From Noviluteimonas sp052115395 (GTDB lineage Bacteria > Pseudomonadota > Gammaproteobacteria > Xanthomonadales > Xanthomonadaceae), in the NCBI GenBank assembly GCA_052115395.1, contig JBFRGO010000002.1: 64,000 bases of DNA, one strand, 5' to 3'. The notes beneath the pieces were generated by a model. That model did not search any database and was not told the origin of the DNA. It was given only the letters and a program-made list of their open reading frames with translations. Shown piece after piece: positions 16,279 through 24,527 of the stretch; position 1 is the stretch's first letter, and the number at the start of each line of letters is the position of its first letter. The translations under genes and the position numbers were made by a program.

Positions 16279-18767
16279 CAGGTCGCCTTGGAAACCGTCT
16301 TCTTCGCAACGGTCTTCTTGGTGGCCTTCTTTGCAGCGGTCTTTTTCGTCGCCTTTTTCGCGGCTTTCTTCGCAGTCTTCTTGGCTGCTTTCTTGACCGT
16401 CTTCTTCGCGACCTTCTCGACCGGCTCCTTCTTTGCCGCCGTCTTCTTCGCCGCGAACTTCTTCCCGAAGCGCCCACGCATCGGCTTGCCGGTTTCCTCC
16501 ATCAGCTTCTGCACTTCCTCCAGGGTCAGCGAGGCGGGCTCGCGATCCTTGGGAATGCGGCCGTTGAGCTTGCCGTCGCTGATGTAGGGGCCGTAACGCC
16601 CGTTGAGCACCTGGATGTCGCTGCCGTCGAAGGACTTGATGATGCGGTTGCGCGCGATCTCTTCCTTTTCCTCGATCAGGGCGACGGCCTGCGCCAGCTC
16701 GATCGTGTACGGGTCGTCGTCCTTCTTCAGCGAGGCGTAGGTGGTGCCGCGCTTGGCGAACGCACCGAAGCGCCCGATGCCGACGCTGACTTCGTGCCCG
16801 TCGCTCTGGCCGAGCTTGCGCGGCAGCTTGAACAGCTCCAGCGCATTCTCCAGCGAGATGGTGTGCATCGACTGGCCCGGGCGCAGCGAGGCGAACGTCG
16901 GCTTGTCTTCGTCCTCGGCCGTGCCGATGGCCACGTACGGCCCGTAACGGCCCAGGCGCACGCTCACCGGCTTGCCGGATTTCGGATCGACGCCGAGTTC
17001 GCGCGCGCCGGTGGCTTCGGAACGGTCGACGCTTTCGGTCTTGTCCTCGACCAGTTCCTTGAACGGGCCCCAGAACTTCTCCATCAGCGGCACCCAATCC
17101 TCTTCGCCGCGCGACACCGCATCGAGCTCGTCTTCGAGCTTGGCGGTGAAGTCGTAGTCCACGTAGCGCGTGAAGTGGCTGCTGAGGAAGTTCGAGACCG
17201 CGCGGCCCACATCCGTCGGACGGAAGCTGCGGCTTTCCATCTCGACGTACTTGCGGAACAACAGCGTCTGGATGATGGAGGCGTACGTGGACGGACGGCC
17301 GATGCCGTATTCCTCGAGCGCCTTGACCAGCGCCGCTTCGGTGAAGCGCGGCGGCGGCTGCGTGAAATGCTGGTCGGCATGCACGCGGTCGAGCGGAATG
17401 CGATCGCCCGTCTTCATCGCGGGCAGCTTGCGGCCTTCGTCTTCGTCGTCCGCCGACTTGGTGTCCTTGCCTTCTTCGTAGACGGCGAGGAAGCCCGGAT
17501 CGACGACGGTCGTGCCGCTGGCGCGGAAGTTGTGCTCGCTGCCCGCGGCCAGGTCGACGCTCACGGTGTTGAGCGTGGCCGGCACCATCTGCGAAGCGAG
17601 CGCGCGCTTCCAGATCAATTCGTACAGGCGGCGCTCGTCGTCGTTGAGATAACGCGAGACCTGCGAGGGCGTGCGCAACGCGGAGGTCGGGCGCACGGCT
17701 TCGTGCGCTTCCTGCGCGTTCTTGGATTTGGTCTGGTAGAAGTTCGGCTTGTCGGGCAGTGCGCGCGTCCCGAAGTCGCGGGCGATGACATCACGCATTT
17801 CGCTCAGCGCTTCGGCCGACAGATGCACCGAGTCGGTACGCATGTAGCTGATCAGGCCGACGGTGCCTTCATCGCCGATCGCCACGCCTTCGTACAACTT
17901 CTGCGCGACCTGCATCGTGCGCTTGGTAGTGAAGCCGAGCTTGCGCGCGGCTTCCTGCTGCAGCGTGGAGGTGGTGAAGGGCGGCGCGGGACGGCGCTTG
18001 CGTTCCTTGCTCGCGACGTCGGTGACGTGCAGCGCACCGCCGGCGGCCTTGAGGATGCGCTGGCGCGCGTCCTCGGCGGTGTCGCCGTCGGTGACGGTGA
18101 ATTGTTCGAACTTCTTGCCGTCGAGCTTCGTCAGCTTGGCGGTGAAGTTCTGCGAGGGATGCGCGAGCTCGGCCTCGATGCTCCAGTACTCGCGTGCGAC
18201 GAAGGCTTCGATCTCTTCCTCGCGCTCCACGATCATGCGCAGCGCCGGCGACTGCACGCGGCCCGCGGACAAACCGCGCTGCACCTTGCGCCACAACACC
18301 GGGGAGAGATTGAAGCCGACCAGGTAATCCAGCGCGCGGCGCGCCTGCTGCGCATCGACCAGGTCCGAGGCGATCGCACGCGGGTGCGTCATCGCTTCGC
18401 GGATCGCGCGCGGCGTGATCTCGGTGAACACGACGCGTTGCAGCGTCTTGTCCTTCAGCAGCCCGCGCTCCTTGAGGATCTCGGCGATGTGCCAGGAGAT
18501 CGCCTCGCCTTCGCGGTCCGGGTCGGTCGCGAGGAACAGGGCGGTGGCGCTCTTGGCGGCCTTGGCGATCGCATCGACGTGTTTCTCGTTCTTGTCGATG
18601 AGGTCGTAGCGCATCGCGAACCCGTTGTCGGGGTCCACCGCGCCTTCCTTCGGCACCAGGTCGCGCACGTGGCCGTAGGAGGCCAGGACGGTGAAGTCCG
18701 GGCCGAGGTACTTGTTGATCGTCTTGGCCTTGGCGGGCGATTCGACGATGAGGAGGTTCTTGGCCAT
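16278..18767 (-). CDS. topA: DNA topoisomerase I (TopA)
   Basis: An 829-residue type IA topoisomerase that relaxes negative supercoils. The Toprim domain opens the protein (NLLIVESPAKAKTINKYL), with acidic metal ligands in ATDPDREGEAI. The active-site tyrosine is Y308 in GLISYMRTDS. The C-terminal third carries glycine-rich topoisomerase C-terminal repeats (LGRYGPYVAIG, IGRFGAFAKRG, NGRYGPYISDG). No cysteine occurs there, so the Cys4 zinc ribbons of E. coli TopA are absent. The last about 55 residues are Lys/Ala repeats (KKTAKKAAKKATKK), like the tail of histone H1. The start at ATG 18767 is standard. Confidence 0.95.
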   Translation of the reverse strand: MAKNLLIVESPAKAKTINKYLGPDFTVLASYGHVRDLVPKEGAVDPDNGFAMRYDLIDKNEKHVDAIAKAAKSATALFLATDPDREGEAISWHIAEILKERGLLKDKTLQRVVFTEITPRAIREAMTHPRAIASDLVDAQQARRALDYLVGFNLSPVLWRKVQRGLSAGRVQSPALRMIVEREEEIEAFVAREYWSIEAELAHPSQNFTAKLTKLDGKKFEQFTVTDGDTAEDARQRILKAAGGALHVTDVASKERKRRPAPPFTTSTLQQEAARKLGFTTKRTMQVAQKLYEGVAIGDEGTVGLISYMRTDSVHLSAEALSEMRDVIARDFGTRALPDKPNFYQTKSKNAQEAHEAVRPTSALRTPSQVSRYLNDDERRLYELIWKRALASQMVPATLNTVSVDLAAGSEHNFRASGTTVVDPGFLAVYEEGKDTKSADDEDEGRKLPAMKTGDRIPLDRVHADQHFTQPPPRFTEAALVKALEEYGIGRPSTYASIIQTLLFRKYVEMESRSFRPTDVGRAVSNFLSSHFTRYVDYDFTAKLEDELDAVSRGEEDWVPLMEKFWGPFKELVEDKTESVDRSEATGARELGVDPKSGKPVSVRLGRYGPYVAIGTAEDEDKPTFASLRPGQSMHTISLENALELFKLPRKLGQSDGHEVSVGIGRFGAFAKRGTTYASLKKDDDPYTIELAQAVALIEEKEEIARNRIIKSFDGSDIQVLNGRYGPYISDGKLNGRIPKDREPASLTLEEVQKLMEETGKPMRGRFGKKFAAKKTAAKKEPVEKVAKKTVKKAAKKTAKKAAKKATKKTAAKKATKKTVAKKTVSKAT

Positions 18768-18952
18768 GGGGGCTGGATGGGTCCGGCGGCGTCGGGAATT
18801 CCCAACGCGAAGAAGGCGACGCCCGGGGCCATCTGGCCACGGGCGTGAGTGGATTCCTTTTTTAGTGGTGTCACGCGGCCGGCGGCCGTGTCAAGCCGGA
18901 CCGCCGTCCATCCCCCCGAATGGCGACCCCCGTCGAAGCCCTGGACCGGCGT

Positions 18953-19444
18953 TCAGTGGACCGGTTCGGGCTCGTCCAGGAACATCTGGGTCTCCATCCA
19001 GGCGTAGGCCGCCTCGGACCCGGGCTGGTTGAACAGGACCATCAGGACCACCCATTTGAGGTCGTCCAGGTCCAGTTCGTCCTGGTCCAGCGCGATCGCA
19101 CGGTCGAGGACGAGTTCGCGCTGGTCGGGGTCGAGGACGCCGTGCTGTTCCAGGAACAGCAGGAATCCGCGGCATTCGACGTCGAGCTTGTCGAGTTCGG
19201 GGCCGTGGAAGACGCGGGTCGGGCCGTTGGTGCGGGGCGCAGCCGATTCCGGACGCTGCTCCGCGAGGGCGTCCAGCCAGTCGAAGGCCTTGGTGATTTC
19301 CGCAGGGCTGAAACCCGCTCCGGTGAGTTCGGAAAACAACGGGCTGCTTTGGAGGGTGTCGCGGTCGCCCACCGGTGGAACGGTGTCGTTGGTGAAGTAG
19401 TGCTCGAACAGGTAAAGCAGGACGTCCAGGATGCTCTCTTTCAT
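18953..19444 (-). CDS. smg: Smg family protein (DUF494)
   Basis: A 163-residue acidic protein of the Smg family, found beside dprA in many gammaproteobacteria. Typical features are the start MKESILDVLLYLFEHYF and the block LDALAEQRP. EQHGVLDPDQRELVLDRAIA and the acidic motif DELDLDDLKWVVLMVLFNQP follow. Its function remains unproven. ATG 19444 follows a GAGGGA ribosome site with short spacing. It begins 35 bp after dprA and is probably co-transcribed with it. The 185 bp before topA hold a TTGACA on the minus strand at 18889-18894 but no clear -10 box. Confidence 0.88.
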   Translation of the reverse strand: MKESILDVLLYLFEHYFTNDTVPPVGDRDTLQSSPLFSELTGAGFSPAEITKAFDWLDALAEQRPESAAPRTNGPTRVFHGPELDKLDVECRGFLLFLEQHGVLDPDQRELVLDRAIALDQDELDLDDLKWVVLMVLFNQPGSEAAYAWMETQMFLDEPEPVH

Positions 19445-19479
19445 TTCCCTCGGCCTGCGCCCGTGGGCGCTGTGGAGGT

Positions 19480-20382
19480 TCAGGATGCCTTGCGGGTGTA
19501 GCGGCCGTGTTCGGAAACCACGCGCCCTTCCAGCTCCATGACCAGCAGCATGGAGACAAGTTGCGCACTCGTCAATCCAGTTCTTGCCACCAGCACGTCC
19601 ATAGGGGTTGGGTCGTATCCGAGCGCGTCCCACAAGCGCTTGTTGTTCGCATCGAAGCCAGATGAATCGCTTCGTGCCACGACCGCAGAGTTGGGGATGT
19701 GAAGACGCGTACGCAAGTCGCCGGCGTAGGCCGTCAACAGGGGCTTCAGCGCGGCGATGACTTCCGCCGGCGACTCGACCAGTTGCACGCCCTCGCGGAT
19801 CAGCCGGTGGCAGCCGCGCGCCATGGGGTTGTGGATGGAACCGGGGAGGGCGAACACCTCGCGCCCGGCCTCGGCGGCCAGGCGCGCGGTGATGAGGGCG
19901 CCGGACCTGTGCTGCGCCTCCACCACCACCGTGCCGAGGCAGAGCGCCGCCACGATGCGGTTGCGCCGCGGGAACTGGCCACGGTGGGCCGGCACGCCAG
20001 GCGGGTATTCGCTGACGACTGCGCCGGATTGCGCAATCTCCTCCATCAGCGGCGCATTGCCTCGCGGATACGGCTGGTCGATGCCCGTGCCGAGCACCGC
20101 GACGGTCGGCGCCTGCAGGTCGAGCGCGCCACGATGCGCCGCGGTGTCGATGCCGGCCGCCATTCCGCTCACCACGCACCAGCCGGCGCGTGCGAACGCC
20201 CGGGCGAAGGTGCGCGCGTTGTCGAACCCGTTGGGCGTGGCGGTGCGGCTGCCGACGATGGCGATCGCCGGATGCCACAGGCACGCGACGTCGCCGCGCA
20301 CGTACAACTGCGCCGGTGCGTCGGGCAGGCGGCGCAACAGGGCGGGGTAGTCCGGGTGGTCGATCGTCAGGCACTCGTGCAT
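19480..20382 (-). CDS. dprA: DNA-processing protein DprA, short form
   Basis: A 300-residue protein loading RecA on incoming single-stranded DNA during natural transformation. The Rossmann-like core is complete: AIVGSRTATPNGFDNARTFA, VVSGMAAGIDTAAHRGAL, TVAVLGTGIDQPYP and FPRRNRIVAALCLGTVVVEA. A C-terminal winged-helix follows (VLVARTGLTSAQLVSMLLVM). The N-terminal SAM-like domain of about 60-70 residues found in most DprA proteins is missing. The protein opens at the conserved HPDYPALLRRLPDAPAQLY. No in-frame start lies in the 28 bases upstream, beyond which sits a terminator hairpin. Confidence 0.9.
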   Translation of the reverse strand: MHECLTIDHPDYPALLRRLPDAPAQLYVRGDVACLWHPAIAIVGSRTATPNGFDNARTFARAFARAGWCVVSGMAAGIDTAAHRGALDLQAPTVAVLGTGIDQPYPRGNAPLMEEIAQSGAVVSEYPPGVPAHRGQFPRRNRIVAALCLGTVVVEAQHRSGALITARLAAEAGREVFALPGSIHNPMARGCHRLIREGVQLVESPAEVIAALKPLLTAYAGDLRTRLHIPNSAVVARSDSSGFDANNKRLWDALGYDPTPMDVLVARTGLTSAQLVSMLLVMELEGRVVSEHGRYTRKAS

Positions 20383-20406
20383 CGCGCAAGCGTGCGATGC
20401 AAACGA

Positions 20407-20430
20407 CGACGGCGCCCTGGGGCGCCGTCG
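20407..20430 (-). terminator. Hairpin terminator between the LysM gene and dprA
   Basis: A perfect 10-bp stem (CGACGGCGCC / GGCGCCGTCG) with loop CTGG follows the LysM gene in its transcription direction. The downstream run is GTCGTTTG, so the T tract is weak. It lies directly before dprA and argues that dprA has its own promoter. Confidence 0.6.
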
Positions 20431-20472
20431 CGTTGTTGCGTCAGGGAATCCTGATTTACAGCAACCTGATTT

Positions 20473-21630
20473 TTACTGCATCGCGTCCGGATGCTTGAGC
20501 TCGTAGCCGATCCGGGTCGGCTTGATGCCGTCCATGAGCAGGCCGTAGCTCATCTTGTCGAAGGTGCGGAACACCATGACGTGGCCGACATATTCGTCGG
20601 GCAGGCGTACGCGGCTGGCATCGCCGAACAGGTCTTCGCTGCGGTTGTTGGAGTACTCCACGCGGTCGGGCACGTTGCTGCCCACGCGCCACACCGAGAA
20701 CACCGTGCCGTTGTCGACGCCTTCGCGCGTCCCCACCGACAGCGCGATGACATCGCGCGTGCCGCCGGTATACAGCGCATCGGGCACGCCGATCACCTGC
20801 GCGCGGCCGTATTCGAACTGCTGGCGCGGCGGATGCGGGAAGAACTGCAGGTCGTAGGGCTGTGCCTGCACCGGGATCAGGCGATCGCCGACGCGCACTT
20901 CCATGCCGCCGGCGTCCATCACGACGGTGGTGGCTTCGACGCCGCCGCCTGCCACCTGGGTGACCGAACCGGCGTTCATCGTCCGGAGCTCGTAACCCAG
21001 CTGCTCATACCCCTTGTCCGGGGTGACGGCCGTGGTCCAGTACTCCTGGTAGTCGGCGAACACGCGTGCGCCGCGGAAGTCCAGGTCGGTCTTGTAGCCG
21101 AAGTCGCAGCACTGCGTGCGGTCCAGCCACGTGAAGCGCACCGTCGGGCGCACGATCAGGTAGCGCTGCCCGGGCTGCGCGCCCTCCAGGCCCTTCACGT
21201 AGGCGGACATTCCGGAAATCGCGTGGTTGCGGTCCGCCTCGAGGCCGACCACGTAGGGCAGGTGCTCGAATTCGTCGACGACGCGCAGGTCCTTCAGGAA
21301 CGGCTCGACCTCCGACAGCGGCACGCCCGTGATCGGCGCCTCCTCGCGAGGACCTTCCTGCACCGCGACGCGGTCGAGGTAGGCCAGCGACAGCACGTCG
21401 CCGGGGTAGATCAGATGCGGGTTCTGGACCTGCGGGTTGGCCTGCCAGATCTCCGGCCACAGCCACGGGCGCTTGAGGAACTTGCCCGCGATGTCCCACA
21501 ACGTGTCGCCTTTCTTGACGACGTAGGTGTCCGGATGGTCGCCGCGCGTTTCCACGGCAGCGGCATAACTGCCGACCGTCAGCAACGCGACCGCGCAAAC
21601 CGGAAGAAGCCGTTTAAGCATGGCGGCCAT
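20473..21630 (-). CDS. LysM domain protein of the dprA-def region
   Basis: A 385-residue exported protein that probably binds peptidoglycan. A signal peptide (LLPVCAVALLTVGSYAAAV) is followed at about residues 35-80 by one LysM domain: YVVKKGDTLWDIAGKFLKRP, WPEIWQANPQVQNPHLIYPG, DVLSL. The remaining 300 residues form a soluble domain of unknown fold conserved with LysM proteins at this place in many proteobacteria. I chose ATG 21630 because GGGGAG lies seven bases upstream; ATG 21621 also gives a signal peptide. It is divergent from def, with separate -10 boxes in between. Confidence 0.85.
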   Translation of the reverse strand: MAAMLKRLLPVCAVALLTVGSYAAAVETRGDHPDTYVVKKGDTLWDIAGKFLKRPWLWPEIWQANPQVQNPHLIYPGDVLSLAYLDRVAVQEGPREEAPITGVPLSEVEPFLKDLRVVDEFEHLPYVVGLEADRNHAISGMSAYVKGLEGAQPGQRYLIVRPTVRFTWLDRTQCCDFGYKTDLDFRGARVFADYQEYWTTAVTPDKGYEQLGYELRTMNAGSVTQVAGGGVEATTVVMDAGGMEVRVGDRLIPVQAQPYDLQFFPHPPRQQFEYGRAQVIGVPDALYTGGTRDVIALSVGTREGVDNGTVFSVWRVGSNVPDRVEYSNNRSEDLFGDASRVRLPDEYVGHVMVFRTFDKMSYGLLMDGIKPTRIGYELKHPDAMQ

Positions 21631-21670
21631 GTGCCCGCTCCCCTTGAGTTTTTCCCCTTGTAGCCGGGCC

Positions 21671-21676
21671 ACTATA
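21671..21676 (-). promoter_or_regulatory. -10 box of the LysM gene
   Basis: GCTATAGT on the minus strand contains TATAGT, five of six matches to the -10 consensus, 40 bases before ATG 21630. It is back to back with the def promoter. Confidence 0.5.
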
Positions 21677-21712
21677 GCCCACAATCCTCGGGCCTTTGCA
21701 AGCGCGCGGCGC

Positions 21713-21718
21713 TACAAT
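21713..21718 (+). promoter_or_regulatory. -10 box of the def-fmt-rsmB operon
   Basis: GCTACAAT contains TACAAT, five of six consensus matches, 58 bases before the def ATG. A -35 element is not evident. Confidence 0.5.
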
Positions 21719-21776
21719 CGCGACCCTAGGACACCCCATCGCTTGCGCCTGTGACCGGCGCCCCCATTTCGACACC

Positions 21777-22292
21777 ATGGCCCTTCTCCCCATCCTCGAG
21801 TTTCCCGATCCGCGTCTTCGCACGAAGGCCGCCCCCCTGACGCCGGAGCAGGTGGCCGACCCGGCGTTCCAGCGCCTGGTCGACGACATGTTCGAGACCA
21901 TGTACGAAGCGCCGGGCATCGGGCTGGCGGCGAGCCAGGTCGACGTCCACCAGCGCTTCATGGTGATTGACGTGTCGGAAGAGAAGAACCGGCCGCTGGT
22001 GTTCGTCAATCCGGAAATCCTCGAACGCGCGGGCGAGCAGGTCTACCAGGAAGGTTGCCTGTCGGTGCCCAACATCTTCGCCGACGTCACGCGCGCCAAC
22101 GAGATCCTGGTCAAGGCCCTCGACCGCAACGGCCAGCCGTTCGAAATGCGCGTGGATGGCCTGCTCGCCGTGTGCATCCAGCACGAGATGGACCACCTGG
22201 AAGGCAAGCTGTTCGTGGACTACCTCTCGCCGCTCAAGCGCGAGATGGTCCGCAAGAAGCTCGCGAAAGCGCGCCGCACCGCGGCCGCCTGA
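21777..22292 (+). CDS. def: Peptide deformylase Def
   Basis: A 171-residue metalloenzyme removing the formyl group from nascent proteins. All three family motifs are present: GIGLAASQ (motif 1), EGCLSVP with the metal-binding cysteine (motif 2) and QHEMDHLEG with the two histidines and catalytic glutamate (motif 3). ATG 21777 begins MALLPILEFPDPRLR as in orthologues; the in-frame ATG 27 codons upstream falls on the promoter. It heads the run def-fmt-rsmB, with fmt starting 7 bp after its stop. Confidence 0.95.
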   Translation: MALLPILEFPDPRLRTKAAPLTPEQVADPAFQRLVDDMFETMYEAPGIGLAASQVDVHQRFMVIDVSEEKNRPLVFVNPEILERAGEQVYQEGCLSVPNIFADVTRANEILVKALDRNGQPFEMRVDGLLAVCIQHEMDHLEGKLFVDYLSPLKREMVRKKLAKARRTAAA

Positions 22293-22299
22293 CGCACGC

Positions 22300-23217
22300 A
22301 TGCGCATCGTCTTCGCCGGCACGCCGGAATTCGCCGTGCCGTCGCTGGTCGCGGCCGCACAACGCAATGAAGTGGTTGCGGTCTACACGCAGCCCGATCG
22401 CCCCGCGGGCCGCGGCCGCACCCTGGCGCCCTCGCCGATCAAACGCGAAGCACTCAAGCGCGGCCTACCCGTGCTGCAACCCGAAACGCTGAAGACCGAG
22501 CTCGCGCGCGATGTCCTGCGCGCGCTGCAACCCGACGTGCTGGTCGTGGTCGCCTACGGATTGCTGTTGCCGCAATCGATCCTCGACATTCCGAAGTTCG
22601 GTTGCTGGAACGTGCACGCTTCCTTGCTCCCGCGCTGGCGCGGCGCCGCGCCGATCCAGCGCGCGATCGAAGCCGGCGACACGCAGACCGGCGCGTGCCT
22701 GATGCAGATGGAAAAAGGCCTGGACACCGGCCCGGTGCTGCTCAAGCAGTCGCTCGAGATCGGCCAGTACGAAACCGCCGGCCAGTTGCACGATCGCCTG
22801 TCGACGCTCGGCGCGCAGGTGCTCGCCGATGGCCTCGGCCTGTTGCGCGCGGGCATGCGCCCGGTGCCGCAGCCGCAGCCCGAAGCGGGTGCGACCTACG
22901 CGCGCAAGCTCGAGAAATCCGAAGCGCGCCTGGATTGGACGCAGGCGGCCGACGTGCTCGCGCGCAAGGTGCGTGCGTTCGACCCCTGGCCGATGGCCGA
23001 AGGCGAGATCGCCGGCGACATCGTCCGCATCCATCGCGCCGCGCCGATCGAAGGCCGCGGCACGCCCGGAACCGTGCTCGCTGCGGGCCGCGACGGGATC
23101 GACATCGCCTGTGGTGAAGGCGCCTTGCGCATCCGCGTGCTGCAACGCGCGGGCGGCAAGGCGATCACGGCCGCCGATTACCTCAACGGTCGTCGCGACC
23201 TGCGCATCGGCACATGA
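22300..23217 (+). CDS. fmt: Methionyl-tRNA formyltransferase Fmt
   Basis: A 305-residue enzyme that formylates initiator methionyl-tRNA with 10-formyl-THF. The N-terminal formyltransferase domain begins RIVFAGTPEFAVPSL, then VYTQPDRPAGRGR. The catalytic signature is NVHASLLPRWRGAAPIQRAI, followed by GDTQTGACLMQMEKGLDTGP. The C-terminal tRNA-binding domain carries TYARKLEKSEARLDW and RAFDPWPMAE. The start at ATG 22300 is fixed by MRIVFAGTPEF. Its TGA overlaps the rsmB ATG (ATGA), so the two are coupled in translation. Confidence 0.95.
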   Translation: MRIVFAGTPEFAVPSLVAAAQRNEVVAVYTQPDRPAGRGRTLAPSPIKREALKRGLPVLQPETLKTELARDVLRALQPDVLVVVAYGLLLPQSILDIPKFGCWNVHASLLPRWRGAAPIQRAIEAGDTQTGACLMQMEKGLDTGPVLLKQSLEIGQYETAGQLHDRLSTLGAQVLADGLGLLRAGMRPVPQPQPEAGATYARKLEKSEARLDWTQAADVLARKVRAFDPWPMAEGEIAGDIVRIHRAAPIEGRGTPGTVLAAGRDGIDIACGEGALRIRVLQRAGGKAITAADYLNGRRDLRIGT

Positions 23218-24509
23218 AGCCTGCACCGGGCGTCGCACTGCGCATCGCGGCCACGCAAACGCTGGGCGTCGTGCTGCAGCGGCAGCGTTCGCTCAAGGCC
23301 GAACTGGCGCAACGCCTGCCGACGCTGCGCGACGTGCGCGATCGCGCGCTGCTGGAAGCCATCGTGTTCACCGCGATCCGCGGGCAGCCGCGTTACGACG
23401 CCGCGTTGAAGACCTGGATCGCCAAACCGCTCGGTTACCGCGACGAAGATCTGCGCACGCTGTTGTATGTCGGCCTGGCGCAGGTCGAGATGGGACTTCC
23501 CGCGCACGCCGCCGTCGATGCGACGGTCGAAGCCACGCGCGCGATGGGCCGCACGCACCAGGCCGGCATGGTCAACGCCATCCTCCGTCGCGCATTGCGC
23601 GAAGGATTGCCTGACGTCGCACCCGAGACCGCGTGGCCCACTTGGCTGCGCACGCGCGTGCAGCGCGATTGGGGCGATGCAGCGGCTTCGGTCTTCGCCG
23701 CGAGCGCGATTCCCGCGCCGATGTGGCTGCGCGTGAATCGCACGCGCATCGATCGCGATGCGTATCGCGCGCGTTTGCAGGACGCCGGCATCGAGGCGAC
23801 GGCGCCCGCGTTTCCCGAAGATGCGCTCGTGCTCGCCAAGCCTGTCGCGGTGAGCGAACTGCCTGGTTTCGCGGAAGGCCTGGTGTCGGTGCAGGACGGT
23901 AGCGCGCAATGCGTCGCCGATGCACTGTCGCCGCGCAAGGGTGCGCGCGTGCTCGACGCGTGCGCGGCGCCCGGTGGGAAGTCGGCGCATCTGCTCGAAC
24001 GCGATCCGACGCTGCACATGTTCGCGCTCGACATCGATGCGCAACGCCTGCGGCGCGTGCACGAAACGCACACACGCCTGGGCGTCGGCGCGAATGCACA
24101 CCTTCAAGCCGCCGATGCCGCCGCACCCGACACGTGGTGGGACGGCGTGCCCTTCGACGCGATCCTGATCGACGCGCCGTGTTCGGCCACCGGCATCGTG
24201 CGCCGCCAGCCCGACGTGCTGTTGCATCGGCGCGAGACCGATATCGATTCGCTGCGCGAGATCCAGGCGCGCCTGCTCGACGCCGCGTGGACGATGCTCG
24301 CGGCTGGCGGGACGCTGTTGTATGCGACGTGTTCGATCCTCCACGAGGAGAACGCCGCGCAGGTCGACGCATTCCTCCAGCGCACGCCCGGCGCCGTCGT
24401 CGAGCCGCTCGATGCCCGTCTCGGTCGCGAATCCGGCGCAGGTCGCCAGCGATTGCCCGGCGAAGACGGCATGGACGGCTTCTTTTACGGACGCCTGAGC
24501 AGACGCTGA
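23214..24509 (+). CDS. rsmB: 16S rRNA (cytosine-967-C5)-methyltransferase RsmB
   Basis: A 431-residue enzyme. The N-terminal NusB-like helical domain (residues about 1-140) is followed by a linker and a Rossmann methyltransferase domain from about 230. The SAM motif is LDACAAPGGKSAHLLE. Two catalytic cysteines lie in IDAPCSATGIVRR and YATCSI, as in NOL1/NOP2/Sun enzymes. The C-terminus DGMDGFFYGRL is typical. It overlaps fmt by four bases, completing the def-fmt-rsmB unit. The ArnT-like gene starts 18 bp downstream and may be partly co-transcribed. Confidence 0.93.
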   Translation: MKPAPGVALRIAATQTLGVVLQRQRSLKAELAQRLPTLRDVRDRALLEAIVFTAIRGQPRYDAALKTWIAKPLGYRDEDLRTLLYVGLAQVEMGLPAHAAVDATVEATRAMGRTHQAGMVNAILRRALREGLPDVAPETAWPTWLRTRVQRDWGDAAASVFAASAIPAPMWLRVNRTRIDRDAYRARLQDAGIEATAPAFPEDALVLAKPVAVSELPGFAEGLVSVQDGSAQCVADALSPRKGARVLDACAAPGGKSAHLLERDPTLHMFALDIDAQRLRRVHETHTRLGVGANAHLQAADAAAPDTWWDGVPFDAILIDAPCSATGIVRRQPDVLLHRRETDIDSLREIQARLLDAAWTMLAAGGTLLYATCSILHEENAAQVDAFLQRTPGAVVEPLDARLGRESGAGRQRLPGEDGMDGFFYGRLSRR

Positions 24510-24527
24510 GGTAAGGTGCGCGGCGTC

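Noticed and set aside
18768..18952. A complete topA promoter
   Set aside because: TTGACA occurs on the minus strand at 18889-18894, but no -10 hexamer lies 16-18 bp downstream, so only the -35-like sequence could be noted.
19445..19479. Terminator between dprA and smg
   Set aside because: A short GCGCCC/GGGCGC hairpin is present, but there is no T run, and the 35-bp gap with a ribosome site fits an operon.
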